From Methylomonas sp. UP202 (GTDB taxonomy: Bacteria > Pseudomonadota > Gammaproteobacteria > Methylococcales > Methylomonadaceae): a stretch of DNA of 64,000 bases. A model generated the notes under the pieces. That model saw only the letters and a program-made list of their open reading frames with translations. It had not been told where the DNA came from and searched no databases. The DNA is taken from assembly GCF_029910655.1 (NCBI RefSeq), contig NZ_CP123897.1:5259547-5323546 (forward strand), given 5' to 3'. How positions within the stretch are numbered: position 1 is the first letter of the stretch; every line of letters begins with the position of its first letter. This document shows positions 8,095 to 15,788 of the stretch, piece after piece. The position numbers and the translations under genes are program-made.

Positions 8095-9291
8095 TTAATG
8101 AGTTTTAGGGCGGCGCTTTTTCAACCAGATGACCACGCCGGTGACCGACAGCATCACAATGGTCAAACCCAGCAGGCACACGAAGATCCGGTAGGGCATG
8201 CCGAACACGTTGGCCATGTGCAAGGCCGCCAGCCAAGCGGTAATGGTATTGCCATTGTATTGGCCGCTGGGCAACAGCAGCATTTTTTGCGCACCGCTGA
8301 CCGCGTCGATCACCACCCGCAATTGGCCGCCCTTGTCTTGGAAATCCAGGTCGCTACGCGCGCTGTATACGTAAAAGCCTCGGCCGGCGTTATACCAGAT
8401 CGCCGCGGGTTGCAATACCGCGAAGCCTTGCTCGGCCCCGGCCTTGCGCGCGGCGGCATCCGCCAACTCAAAGGCCTCGCCGATCACGACCGGCGGGTTT
8501 TGCAAGGGTTGCGGCAATTCGGGAATGTCGGTCCAGGGCTGCCGGAAATCGCTGACCGTCTGCATCACCTTGGCGTAAACCGTATCGCCCAAGTTCATGT
8601 ACACACTGGACCAGGCGAAAGCCAATAACGCGATCCACACCCACAAACCGCCGGCGCGGTGCAAGTCGTAATTGATGCGGAACGACGAGCCGCGCCATTT
8701 CACGGCCCAGGCCGGCCGCCAGCGCCGCCAAAACGACGGGCCCGCGGCGCGAGCCGTTAGTGGCTTGGCCGGCAAGGTCAGATAAAAACCGACGAAACAA
8801 TCCAGGGTCCACACCAGCGCGGTGATGCCCAATGTCCAGGCGCCGATGTCGTCCAGGGCCAGGTTGTAATGCAGTTTATAGATAAAGGGCATCAAGTTGT
8901 TTATGCCTTCGGTAATCGAGCCCCAGTGCCGTCGGCCCAGTTCCGCGCCGGTGTAGGGGTCCAGTATCACTTGATCGAAATCCAGTACCAACGGCTGGCC
9001 GGTTTGGGCGTCGTTGTTGGGCGAAACGCCGATATCGACGTGGCGCGGCGACAGCCACAAGGAGGCCACCCGCGCGCGGCTGCCCAAGGCGTGTTCGGCG
9101 CTATCGAGTAATTGCGGAATCGCCAAAGTCTGCCGCCCGGCGGGTTCGGCATATAGGTGCGGGCTGACCAGGCCGTCCAATTCCTCGTAGAAGGCCAACA
9201 GACTGCCGGTCAAACCGACCACGATCAAAAACGCGGTCATCGCCAAGCCGGCATAACGATGCACCAGCACCCAAAACGGGCGAATTTTCAT
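8095..9291 (-). CDS. PepSY-associated membrane protein (PiuB-like)
   Basis: This is a 398-residue polytopic inner-membrane protein. It starts with WVLVHRYAGLAMTAFLIVVGLTGSLL-type residues, typical of PepSY_TM proteins linked to siderophore or iron uptake. Further helices lie near 140-160, 200-220 and 340-380, the last followed by a basic tail. The ATG at 9291 has a strong ribosome-binding site (GGAGAG) 6 bases upstream; an earlier in-frame start lacks one. It is the first gene of the efflux operon, 12 bases before the outer-membrane factor. Such proteins are often iron-regulated, and their presence at the head of an RND operon is unusual. I cannot confirm a Fur box. Confidence 0.82.
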   Translation of the reverse strand: MKIRPFWVLVHRYAGLAMTAFLIVVGLTGSLLAFYEELDGLVSPHLYAEPAGRQTLAIPQLLDSAEHALGSRARVASLWLSPRHVDIGVSPNNDAQTGQPLVLDFDQVILDPYTGAELGRRHWGSITEGINNLMPFIYKLHYNLALDDIGAWTLGITALVWTLDCFVGFYLTLPAKPLTARAAGPSFWRRWRPAWAVKWRGSSFRINYDLHRAGGLWVWIALLAFAWSSVYMNLGDTVYAKVMQTVSDFRQPWTDIPELPQPLQNPPVVIGEAFELADAAARKAGAEQGFAVLQPAAIWYNAGRGFYVYSARSDLDFQDKGGQLRVVIDAVSGAQKMLLLPSGQYNGNTITAWLAALHMANVFGMPYRIFVCLLGLTIVMLSVTGVVIWLKKRRPKTH

Positions 9292-9808
9292 AAGCTCTCC
9301 TTTTCGATTCGGACGTACCAGCCGATAGTTTGGCACTCAATCTAATAAGACGACTGAGACCTCAAAATCCCCACCAAAACAGCCGATAATTTGAATTGAT
9401 GGATGAAGATGGGAAATTTGCCTGGGTGTTTGCGGCATTCGAACCGGAGGCGATCGGCTCAATGCCGGCCGATTCACTGGTCTGGGCGCTAGGTTGACGC
9501 CGTTCGCGAAGACTGGGACGAAATTGGCGGCATGTCGCGATAACCCGGCTGAACAGGCTCGCCCGAATCTTCGCGTTACGCGTTCTCGGCTGAAAATTAC
9601 TGTTCGAAGCGCTGCGGGGGGGCATTCCCCCCAACGTCCGAAAATCGCGCCGATTTATTGCTCTCTGCGCTGGTATGTCCAATTAGGGTTATATTTTTCA
9701 GGCGGTGCGAGGAGCAGGGTGTTCTCATTGAATGCGGGATCGAAAATCATTCCAAAATTTAGGCATATGCTAGGATAGGCGTGTGTGCATATATGCTGGC
9801 AATTTTGC
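9292..9808. other. Intergenic region between the efflux operon and the toxin-antitoxin pair
   Basis: It holds the divergent promoter space of the efflux operon and of the PIN toxin, plus one copy of a 59-bp direct repeat (9561-9619). Possible reading frames here have poor composition and no ribosome-binding sites, so I call none. Confidence 0.5.
9561..9619 (+). repeat. 59-bp direct repeat, left copy flanking the toxin-antitoxin pair
   Basis: It matches 10585-10643 at 54 of 59 positions (shared core TCTTCGCGTTACGCGTTCTC). The two copies lie in the same orientation on either side of the PIN/RHH genes. They also contain a small inverted repeat, CGCGTTACGCG. Confidence 0.8.
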
Positions 9809-10240
9809 ATGGCAATTAGAGTGGTTGTAGATACAAATGTCCTGGTTGCCGGCTTGATCGGCGGTAAAGGACCGAATCGAGAAGTTCTTCGCCGTTGCCT
9901 CCAAGGCGATTTGCAGCCCTTTGTCGGCAACGCACTTTACCTTGAATATCAAGACCTTCTTAATAGGCCGAAGATACAGGCTTTGTGCAACCAAACTTCG
10001 GTGGCTTTGCAGGAGTTTCTTGATGGTTTTGCACAGGTTTGTACCGCAATCGACGCCCGCTACTTATGGCGGCCCAATTTAAAGGACGAAGCGGATAATC
10101 ATTTGGTGGAACTGGCGATTGCCGCTCTTGCCGCTTACATCATCACCAACAATGTGTCGGACTTTGCCCATGCCGAGCTTAAACGGTTGGGTTACGAAGT
10201 CGTGACACCGGAGCAAATATTGAGGTTATTAAGATCATGA
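9809..10240 (+). CDS. PIN-domain toxin (COG1569-type putative ribonuclease)
   Basis: This 143-residue protein has a single PIN domain. PIN toxins are Mg-dependent ribonucleases that usually cut tRNA, rRNA or mRNA. The N-terminal VVVDTNVLVAGL carries the first catalytic aspartate (D8), acidic residues follow in LKDEADNHLVE (about 90-100), and the last is in NNVSDF (about 117). I choose ATG at 9809 because the PIN fold begins at once; an upstream GTG at 9785 would add 8 residues. The stop overlaps the antitoxin start by 4 bases (ATGA). The toxin-first order is common for this PIN subgroup. Confidence 0.88.
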   Translation: MAIRVVVDTNVLVAGLIGGKGPNREVLRRCLQGDLQPFVGNALYLEYQDLLNRPKIQALCNQTSVALQEFLDGFAQVCTAIDARYLWRPNLKDEADNHLVELAIAALAAYIITNNVSDFAHAELKRLGYEVVTPEQILRLLRS

Positions 10241-10455
10241 CAACCTTATCCATTCGATTGCCCGACGATATGGCCGAAAGGCTGAAAAACATAGCCAAGG
10301 TCCGCGACATCAGCCTCAACAAGCTGATGTTCGAATTATCCATCCAAGCCTTGGCGGAAGAGGATGCCAAACAACGCTTTCTAGCCGCCCAACTGCGAGG
10401 CGACCCTAAGCGGGCTTTACGGTTGTTGGACGAATTGGATGCGCTGGGGCTTTAA
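10237..10455 (+). CDS. Ribbon-helix-helix antitoxin
   Basis: This 72-residue partner of the PIN toxin has a residue 2-38 stretch (TTLSIRLPDDMAERLKNIA, then ISLNKLMFELSIQ) with the beta-strand plus two-helix layout of the Arc/MetJ ribbon-helix-helix fold. That fold normally binds operator DNA in the module's own promoter. The C-terminal tail (RFLAAQLRGDPKRALRLLDE) probably wraps the toxin. Translation is coupled to the toxin through the ATGA overlap. The module is likely autoregulated, but I could not pick out an operator upstream of 9809. Confidence 0.85.
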   Translation: MTTLSIRLPDDMAERLKNIAKVRDISLNKLMFELSIQALAEEDAKQRFLAAQLRGDPKRALRLLDELDALGL

Positions 10456-10469
10456 GAAGCCTGTAATTT

Positions 10470-10575
10470 GTAGGGTGCATTAGCGGCAGCGTAATGCGTC
10501 GCATGATTAAAGGCCAACATGCGGCGCAATACGGCTACGTTTATTGACGCCCTACTATTACGTCTTACGGCCTTG
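10470..10575 (+). repeat. REP-like twin-hairpin element, copy 2
   Basis: This is the same unit as 407-516 (inverted) and 32214-32328, with the hairpin-forming segments TGCATTAGCGGCAGCGTAATGCGTC and GGCGCAATACGGC...TATTGACGCC. It starts 15 bases after the antitoxin stop and could act as a transcript-end or decay-blocking structure there. Confidence 0.8.
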
Positions 10576-10584
10576 AGCAGACAC

Positions 10585-10643
10585 GCCCGGATCTTCGCGT
10601 TACGCGTTCTCGGCGGAAAATGAATGTGCGAAGCGCTGCGGGG
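10585..10643 (+). repeat. 59-bp direct repeat, right copy flanking the toxin-antitoxin pair
   Basis: It pairs with 9561-9619 in the same orientation, with 5 mismatches. The toxin-antitoxin genes lie between the copies, so recombination between them would delete the module. Confidence 0.8.
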
Positions 10644-11188
10644 TGGTGAGCGTTCCTTGTTCGTTCCTATTAGGGGCTCGCGCTGTTTATACTCTCCGCA
10701 GATACGTTCAGTTGCTACGATTGACCGTAGCCGCTGATTACATTTGTAAACCGGCTAATTAATTTGTTAGGCTTTTGGGGCGACGAGATTGCTTGAGCAA
10801 ATGGGGGTGACGCAATTCGACCCGTTGCAGTCTGTCGACCAAAGTGATTCAATGTCAACAATTCGGTCATTACCGGTCATTATTTCTAAATTCCGAATGA
10901 TATGCGGAATGGAGGATCCAAATGCTAGCCAAATTACTTATCGTACAAATGAGGAATAGCTATGATACATATGGAAGCTATTTTTTAATTATGGTACAGG
11001 TTAGTTTTCTTAGAACTTGAGAAAACCCTTTATGAGTGAAGATTCAGAGTTTCCCGGAAAAGAAATTGAGTGTGCAACTGCGGAGTAAATTACACGCGCA
11101 CGAAAAACGATAATTGGTTCTGTAGCGGGTTTTCTTAAACGCCGAACATTAATAGGCAACGCAAAAGCAATTATTAACTGTAAATTTT

Positions 11189-11680
11189 ATGAAAAAAAAT
11201 GAATTTATGAGTTCGACAAATGAGGTAGTGGCCGATTCACTCGAACATCTATTGGGGTTAATTGACTTTAATATCGATTGGTATGGTCGACATGCCAAAA
11301 AGTCTAAAGGGTTCCATTATTTATCGCAATCGGCGTTAATACTCGTACCGCTTTTTGCATCTGTCGCTGTTCACATTCCACTAGTACCAGAAGACGTCTC
11401 TTCTTTTGCAATGCTGTTATCTTCTGCAATCGCAGGTATAGTCGCATTATTTTCACCTTATAGGCGATGGAAACAGTTTAAAGTTGCTGAGTTATCTCTG
11501 CATTTTTTGAAATTCGAATTAATTGCACGTATGTCAGCTTTACGCAAGTCCGATACAGATCAACCTGATTTAGAGATTGATCTTTTACTACAGTATAGCA
11601 AACGCTTTGAAAAGATATTATTTGATACTGCTGATCAGTTTTTCTCTGATCAAAATGGTTCCAAACAAGATATTACATAA
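11189..11680 (+). CDS. SLATT/DUF4231-like two-helix membrane protein (putative effector)
   Basis: This 163-residue protein has two membrane helices (about 46-64 and 72-90) joined by a short loop. A conserved-looking IDWYGRHAKKSKGFHY segment precedes them, and YRRWKQFKVAE with a helical tail follows. This matches the SLATT (SMODS and SLOG-associating two-transmembrane) layout. Known SLATT proteins are proposed membrane-disrupting effectors controlled by nucleotide second messengers. It is the first gene of an AT-rich operon with an unknown protein and a cyclase-like protein; the next gene begins 24 bases later. The family call rests on pattern, not a search. ATG at 11207 is an alternative start. 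Confidence 0.72.
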   Translation: MKKNEFMSSTNEVVADSLEHLLGLIDFNIDWYGRHAKKSKGFHYLSQSALILVPLFASVAVHIPLVPEDVSSFAMLLSSAIAGIVALFSPYRRWKQFKVAELSLHFLKFELIARMSALRKSDTDQPDLEIDLLLQYSKRFEKILFDTADQFFSDQNGSKQDIT

Positions 11681-11704
11681 AATTTATAATAAAAGAGTTT
11701 TAAG

Positions 11705-12721
11705 ATGAGTCGTTTTGTAATTAAAGTTAAAACAGCCGAGAAGTCGCAGTTGTTCTCAACTAAACCTAGATCAATTAAAGCTGTTCGAGAAACAGCGCTC
11801 TGGAGGGCTTGCCATGATCTTAGTGGAGTTGGAGTACTGAAATGCAGAGAGCTAGACCTCGAAGGTGATGGGCTAAATGAATTGTTAGATGATGGGAGCG
11901 AACAAATTGAACGTCTAGGTGGCATTACAAAAATGAGGGCCGTTGTGCTTTCAGAGTCTACGCCAATTAATACAGTAATTCCAGAAAATGATGGATTGTT
12001 TCTTGTAATTGAGCAAGTACTTAATTTTAGTGATCAAGGATGGTTTTCATGTCCTGAGCCATCTATTCATGCTCAAGTCCGATTAAATTCAAATTTTAGT
12101 GATCTTGGTTCCCTATTCGATGATTTGCTTCTTGAAATTTCAATTGCAAATAGCAAACCCTTCAAGTCAACCATAATGAACGCAATTGATAATGTCGGCA
12201 GAAAAGAGTTTTATCGCTCCAAAGTGGAGTTCTTAGACCGTTTGGGTAAAATGAAAACTAGATTTGGCGACATTAATCCGGATTGTGGATATGTGTGTTT
12301 TTCTTCAGTAGTTTTAGATAAAAGTGATCGAAAAAAATATATAGATAATGTTATATATTTGTGGGAAAAGTTTCTAATTGAAAAATATTTTCAATATTTT
12401 CCAAGCGCTAAAAATGTAGCCGCCTCACTTAAAAAATGGGGAAATAAAGGCGGTCAATTACCAAGTGTAGAGAAATTAGCAAAGCAGATATCTATATTAG
12501 AACCAGATATTTGGGTTTTGTTGTTTGTCAAACGTTCATCTCATGCAGTTGCGCGTATCAGTACGTATATTGGTGGAAATTCTAAGTCTGATTCACTAAA
12601 CGGGCATTATAAATTTATTAGAGCATCTCAATTATCCGAAGAATCGCAATTATCAAATGGTATTAAAAATTTGATTTCTGAAAACTATGTGTTTCCGATG
12701 AAATTTTTGCTTGGAGGATAA
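11705..12721 (+). CDS. Unknown protein in SLATT/cyclase-like operon
   Basis: This 338-residue soluble protein matches no family I recognise. It has no signal peptide or membrane helix. The N-terminal ~100 residues look like an alpha/beta unit (SRFVIKVKTAEKS, then GVGVLKCRELDLEGDGLNEL). The middle is rich in F, K and Y with FIEKYFQYFPSAKN-like helices. The C-terminus contains WVLLFVKRSSHAVARIS and ends on VFPMKFLLGG. It could be an adaptor, sensor or protease-like partner, but nothing in the sequence decides this. It lies between the membrane protein and the cyclase-like gene, and its stop is 1 base before the next start. Confidence 0.75.
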   Translation: MSRFVIKVKTAEKSQLFSTKPRSIKAVRETALWRACHDLSGVGVLKCRELDLEGDGLNELLDDGSEQIERLGGITKMRAVVLSESTPINTVIPENDGLFLVIEQVLNFSDQGWFSCPEPSIHAQVRLNSNFSDLGSLFDDLLLEISIANSKPFKSTIMNAIDNVGRKEFYRSKVEFLDRLGKMKTRFGDINPDCGYVCFSSVVLDKSDRKKYIDNVIYLWEKFLIEKYFQYFPSAKNVAASLKKWGNKGGQLPSVEKLAKQISILEPDIWVLLFVKRSSHAVARISTYIGGNSKSDSLNGHYKFIRASQLSEESQLSNGIKNLISENYVFPMKFLLGG

Positions 12722-12722
12722 C

Positions 12723-14078
12723 ATGTCTACAATGAAACTAGTGGCTTTCATTGACCTTCTAGGTACTAAAGAAAGCCACAAAGTCTCTGTGAATGAGCTA
12801 CTGATACAGATAACATCATTTGCGGTTTCACTTGCGGATAATGCACTAATTCTTGATTCTGATACCAGCAAAATAGATCATTTTAGTGATTGTGCATATA
12901 TCACGACAACTACAATCGACAATCGATTTTTTGAATTTCTTCAGGCGTTGCGATTTAAGTTGCTAGGTGAAGGTTTGTATTTTAAATGTGGCGTTGATCT
13001 TGCCGAAAAAAATGATCATGAACAAGAGCCAGACATTGAGCATGTGTTTCAAAATTTAGGCAGATCAAAACGTGAAAAAATAAATAAGGTTTTTTCGTAT
13101 AGATTATTTGGCCGCGAAATTGTTCCTGCTTATCTTATGCACGAAGAGCTGAAGGGTGTGGGATTCTCCGTGAGCAAAGCTGCTGAGCCCAAATCGAATG
13201 AGTATACTGTTAATTCAGTTTATATTAGTGAAAAAGCACTAGGCGGCTTCGTTATCTTTAAAGATATAAAGTTTAACGGCAAAATAGCAAAAAGTATAAT
13301 TGATACATTGCCAGATGATGACGCTAAGGATAGAGATTTAGTAGTTGGTCACGATGAGCATATTGATGCGCGTAATGAATATTTTGATTCATATTTAAAG
13401 CTTATAAGTCTAAAAAAATCATCATCAATAAATTGTCCGTCACGAGAGCTATATTTTTTAACCAATGTAGATAATGCAAAAACTGAATTAGAACTAATTG
13501 ATCAAATTGTCCTTTCAACAAGAAAATCACATTTTCGTGACAGTAACTATGTAAGATATTATCTTTCTATATTTGTTACTTTAATTAAAAGTTCTCCTTT
13601 TGATTTTATCTGGTTTGATTGTAGATTAAAAGCATGGAGAGGTGTGCCAATAATTTTTCAGAAACTTGTTTTAGATAGGTCATTTCAGCTGTATCTTAAG
13701 GAATACAAGAATTACGAAATTATTTCCCTTAGCTTATTATCCATGATTTTAGCATCAATTGATAGGAGGCGCGCTGTAATATGTCTTAATATGCAAAAGG
13801 ATGAATTAATTTCCTGTCTTGATAACGACTTTCTTCCAAAAGGATTTACATGCTCTGATTTTTTAAATTCGGATGAAAAATCTAAGCCTATTCTGAAAGA
13901 TATTGATTTTATTCATCAATTAATAGTTTTGGCTGATACTGAATATGAGGCAATAAAAAGGTTATTTAAACTGCACTCAAAGTCACTAATAGGTAAAATA
14001 AATTCTGTTCCAGATTTTGTTCTTGAGGCCCGATATAAGCGAAGGATTGAATCAGTTCTAGCAGCTTTAAAAGTTTGA
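12723..14078 (+). CDS. Class III nucleotide-cyclase-like protein (putative signal synthase)
   Basis: In this 451-residue protein the first ~150 residues follow the cyclase/palm order. VAFIDLLGTK carries a putative metal aspartate (D11), HFSDCAYIT a second (D56), then come GLYFKCGVD (strand, ~85-92) and RLFGREIVPAYLMHEEL (~127-142), matching the segment that in cyclases carries the transition-state Asn and Arg. Those two residues are not evident here, so activity is uncertain. The remaining ~300 residues are helical and unassigned. ATG at 12723 is chosen because GGAGGA lies 4 bases upstream and the preceding gene ends at 12721. With the SLATT-like gene it suggests a Pycsar- or CBASS-like defence operon; this is inference. 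Confidence 0.62.
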   Translation: MSTMKLVAFIDLLGTKESHKVSVNELLIQITSFAVSLADNALILDSDTSKIDHFSDCAYITTTTIDNRFFEFLQALRFKLLGEGLYFKCGVDLAEKNDHEQEPDIEHVFQNLGRSKREKINKVFSYRLFGREIVPAYLMHEELKGVGFSVSKAAEPKSNEYTVNSVYISEKALGGFVIFKDIKFNGKIAKSIIDTLPDDDAKDRDLVVGHDEHIDARNEYFDSYLKLISLKKSSSINCPSRELYFLTNVDNAKTELELIDQIVLSTRKSHFRDSNYVRYYLSIFVTLIKSSPFDFIWFDCRLKAWRGVPIIFQKLVLDRSFQLYLKEYKNYEIISLSLLSMILASIDRRRAVICLNMQKDELISCLDNDFLPKGFTCSDFLNSDEKSKPILKDIDFIHQLIVLADTEYEAIKRLFKLHSKSLIGKINSVPDFVLEARYKRRIESVLAALKV

Positions 14079-14652
14079 CTAAAACTTAGAAATTTAATTG
14101 ATTTTAAATTCAGTTTCATCAAGTTTTTATTTGTCCAATTAGGCATTATCGCGCAAGGTGACTAACGAAATTCGACGTGCCGGCTATGAACCGACCGTAG
14201 AAAGTGAAAGTTATAGGTCACATTCAGTCAATCATAGATACGTCATCAAAAGAACTCGGCCCACGAGCCATTTCTCATCTAAGCACGGCAAATATCTATG
14301 GATTGCGAATCAAACTGTATCAACGCGAAACATGTAGCAATGCTGAGAAGAAAATCATTGTTTTTGATGGACTAAAACACCTGATTTATTATCACATTGC
14401 TCTCATCATAGTACTTGACTTACTTCCGAAGCAACGTGTTACGGCGATATATATATTCCCGACCGGCGAGGTTATATCTGAAAGCTTGGCGTTCTCTCTA
14501 GCCGCGTGGGTTGGGTTGGCTGCCGCCACCCGCAACCTACGCCTGCTTTTGGTTGGATATTTGCCATTGGCACCTTTGCTTCGTCTGGCGGGTTTTGGCC
14601 GTAAGCCGTCACTAAATTTTAGCGACACTCGACCACAGCACGGGTTCAGGTC
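14079..14652. other. Decayed intergenic DNA after the AT-rich operon
   Basis: No credible intact gene is seen. A short frame near 14158-14337 (VTNEIRRAGYEPTV onward) reads like a protein fragment but has no recognisable family. From about 14490 the composition returns to GC-rich. The IS256-type remnant begins near 14653. Confidence 0.45.
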
Positions 14653-14757
14653 TTGCTTCAGCAGGTCATTGGCGCCGATCAGGTCTTCAGGGCTTTGATA
14701 GTTCGATATCAAGGCGTCGAGCAGGTCAGTCGGGATGGTTTTCGATGATACGGTCAT
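14653..14757 (-). pseudogene. IS256-family transposase, N-terminal fragment
   Basis: Only about 35 codons of the transposase remain, from the ATG to the QSPEDLIGANDLLKQ motif. Downstream the frame runs on into unrelated GC-rich sequence, so no catalytic DDE residues are present. The fragment cannot be active. It marks a deletion or rearrangement junction between the AT-rich operon and the tandem-repeat array. Confidence 0.8.
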
Positions 14758-14826
14758 GGCTTCCTCCTTATCGGAATCGGTAGTCTCCTACCTCAGGACC
14801 GTTTACACAAAAATTCTTACACTCTC
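14653..14826 (-). mobile_element. IS256-family element remnant (5' end only)
   Basis: A minus-strand frame starting at ATG 14757 begins MTVSSKTIPTDLLDALISN and continues YQSPEDLIGANDLLKQ, the standard N-terminus of IS256-family (Mutator-like) transposases. A ribosome-binding site (AAGGAGGA) lies just upstream. After LLKQ, near 14653, the similarity stops, so about nine tenths of the transposase is missing. The outer end, GTTTACACAAAAATTCTTAC onward (14801-14826), looks like an IS256-type terminal inverted repeat. No second end is visible in the window. Confidence 0.75.
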
Positions 14827-14845
14827 CACTGGCGCCCGAGTAATC

Positions 14846-15195
14846 AAGGCTCCGAGCCTTGCCCGCAACTCTAAAAGTCTTGTGCGCAACACTCCGAGTG
14901 ATAAACGCAAGGCTCCGAGCCTTGCCCGTAACTCTAAAAGTCTCGCGCGCAACACTCCGAGTAACAAACACAAGGCTCCGAGCCTTGCTCGCAACTCTAA
15001 AAGTCTTGCGCGCAATTCTCCGAGTAATAAACGCAAGGCTCCGAGCCTTGCCCGTAACTCTAAAAGTCTCGCGCGCAATTCTCCGAGTAATAAACACAAG
15101 GCTCCGAGCCTTGCTCGCAACTCTAAAAGTCTTGTGCGCAACATTCCGAGTGATAAACGCAAGGCTCCGAGCCTTGCTCGCGATTTTAAAAGCCT
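14846..15195. repeat. 63-bp tandem repeat with 126-bp higher-order alternation
   Basis: Units start at 14846, 14909, 14972, 15035 and 15098, with a degenerate sixth at 15161; each begins AAGGCTCCGAGCCTTG. Odd units share CGCAAC...CTTG...AAACGC and even units CGTAAC...CTCG...AAACAC, so the array grew by duplicating a 126-bp dimer. AAGGCTCCGAGCCTT is itself palindromic. Several frames stay open because the unit is a multiple of three, but none has both a proper start and a family match, so I do not call a protein. It begins 19 bases after the IS256-type terminal repeat. Confidence 0.9.
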
Positions 15196-15788
15196 AGTCA
15201 GCTATTCCCGCTGCGCGACGCGCTTATTTACGCCGAATACGGGATTGGTCGGCAGGCATATTCCTGCCGGTAGTTGCTAAAAATGCGGCCCTATTGATCA
15301 GGGGAATTCCGTCGGGCCGAGTTCGTTGAAGCCCCGGCTGGTGCGCCCTTCGACAAGCGGGCGGTATTTAAGGGCCGGGCAATAACGAGCCGGAACGGAC
15401 TTTTCCCGGCGTGGACAAAAAATAGGCGCATACCGATCAGGTGTTGCGGATCGCGGTTAAAGCCGTTTCCGCATCGGTTTGTTTGATGCGCCGGGGACAA
15501 CGTCCTGTCATGCTCGTTGGGGTAAACGGAGCATCAAACGGCTCTGCGAACCTGCGTTGGCCGGTAGGCGCGGCTGGCGTTTTCGGTGGGTTGGCGGCGG
15601 ATTCCGTCCGAAAACGCCGACGCAAAAAAAGCCCCCGATCCGATCCCGGACGGGGGCTGTGGAAGTACAGAGCACTTAACAACGGGAGGTACTACGAACT
15701 TACAGCAACGTCGGAAAACTCGGTCTAGCTGTTTCCGACGCTCGCGCGTCCGTGCGCTCCGAAGATGCCGGCTCGACCGGCACCCGAG
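15196..15788. other. Intergenic region with a minus-strand terminator
   Basis: No supported gene. The region contains GC-rich sequence of unclear origin and a strong terminator hairpin at 15624-15658. Several overlapping open frames are short and lack ribosome-binding sites. Confidence 0.5.
15624..15658 (-). terminator. Rho-independent terminator (minus strand)
   Basis: On the minus strand AGCCCCCG (15651-15658) pairs with CGGGGGCT (15630-15637), with a small inner inverted repeat in the loop, followed by seven T residues (15624-15630). It probably ends transcription of the 57-codon gene at 15789-15962. Confidence 0.85.

Larger units (their letters stand above)
10456..11188. other. Long intergenic region upstream of the AT-rich operon
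   Basis: It contains the REP-like copy (10470-10575), the right 59-bp direct repeat (10585-10643), and then a sequence that becomes markedly AT-rich from about 10850. No convincing gene is seen; a very short frame near 11031-11087 (ATG to TAA, 18 codons) is too small to call. The AT-rich part probably holds the promoter of the 11189-14078 operon. Confidence 0.55.

Noticed and set aside
2436-9336. Large GC-rich open frames on the plus strand
   Set aside because: They mirror the codon pattern of the efflux operon and have no domains of their own.
9362-9682. Minus-strand frame between the efflux operon and the toxin
   Set aside because: It covers the direct repeat, has odd composition and no ribosome-binding site.
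10740-10780. GTTAGGC-like box that might be another attC
   Set aside because: No complementary R'' box or stem was found nearby.
14204-14698. Open frame between the cyclase-like gene and the IS256 remnant
   Set aside because: It runs across the AT-rich to GC-rich junction and into the transposase remnant on the other strand, with no ribosome-binding site or family match.
14735-15280. Open frames across the 63-bp tandem repeat, on both strands
   Set aside because: Because the unit is 63 bases, several frames stay open by arithmetic. The plus frame has an ATG but overlaps the transposase start; the minus frame has no ATG and is leucine/arginine-rich with no family match. Third-position substitutions are ambiguous between the two frames.
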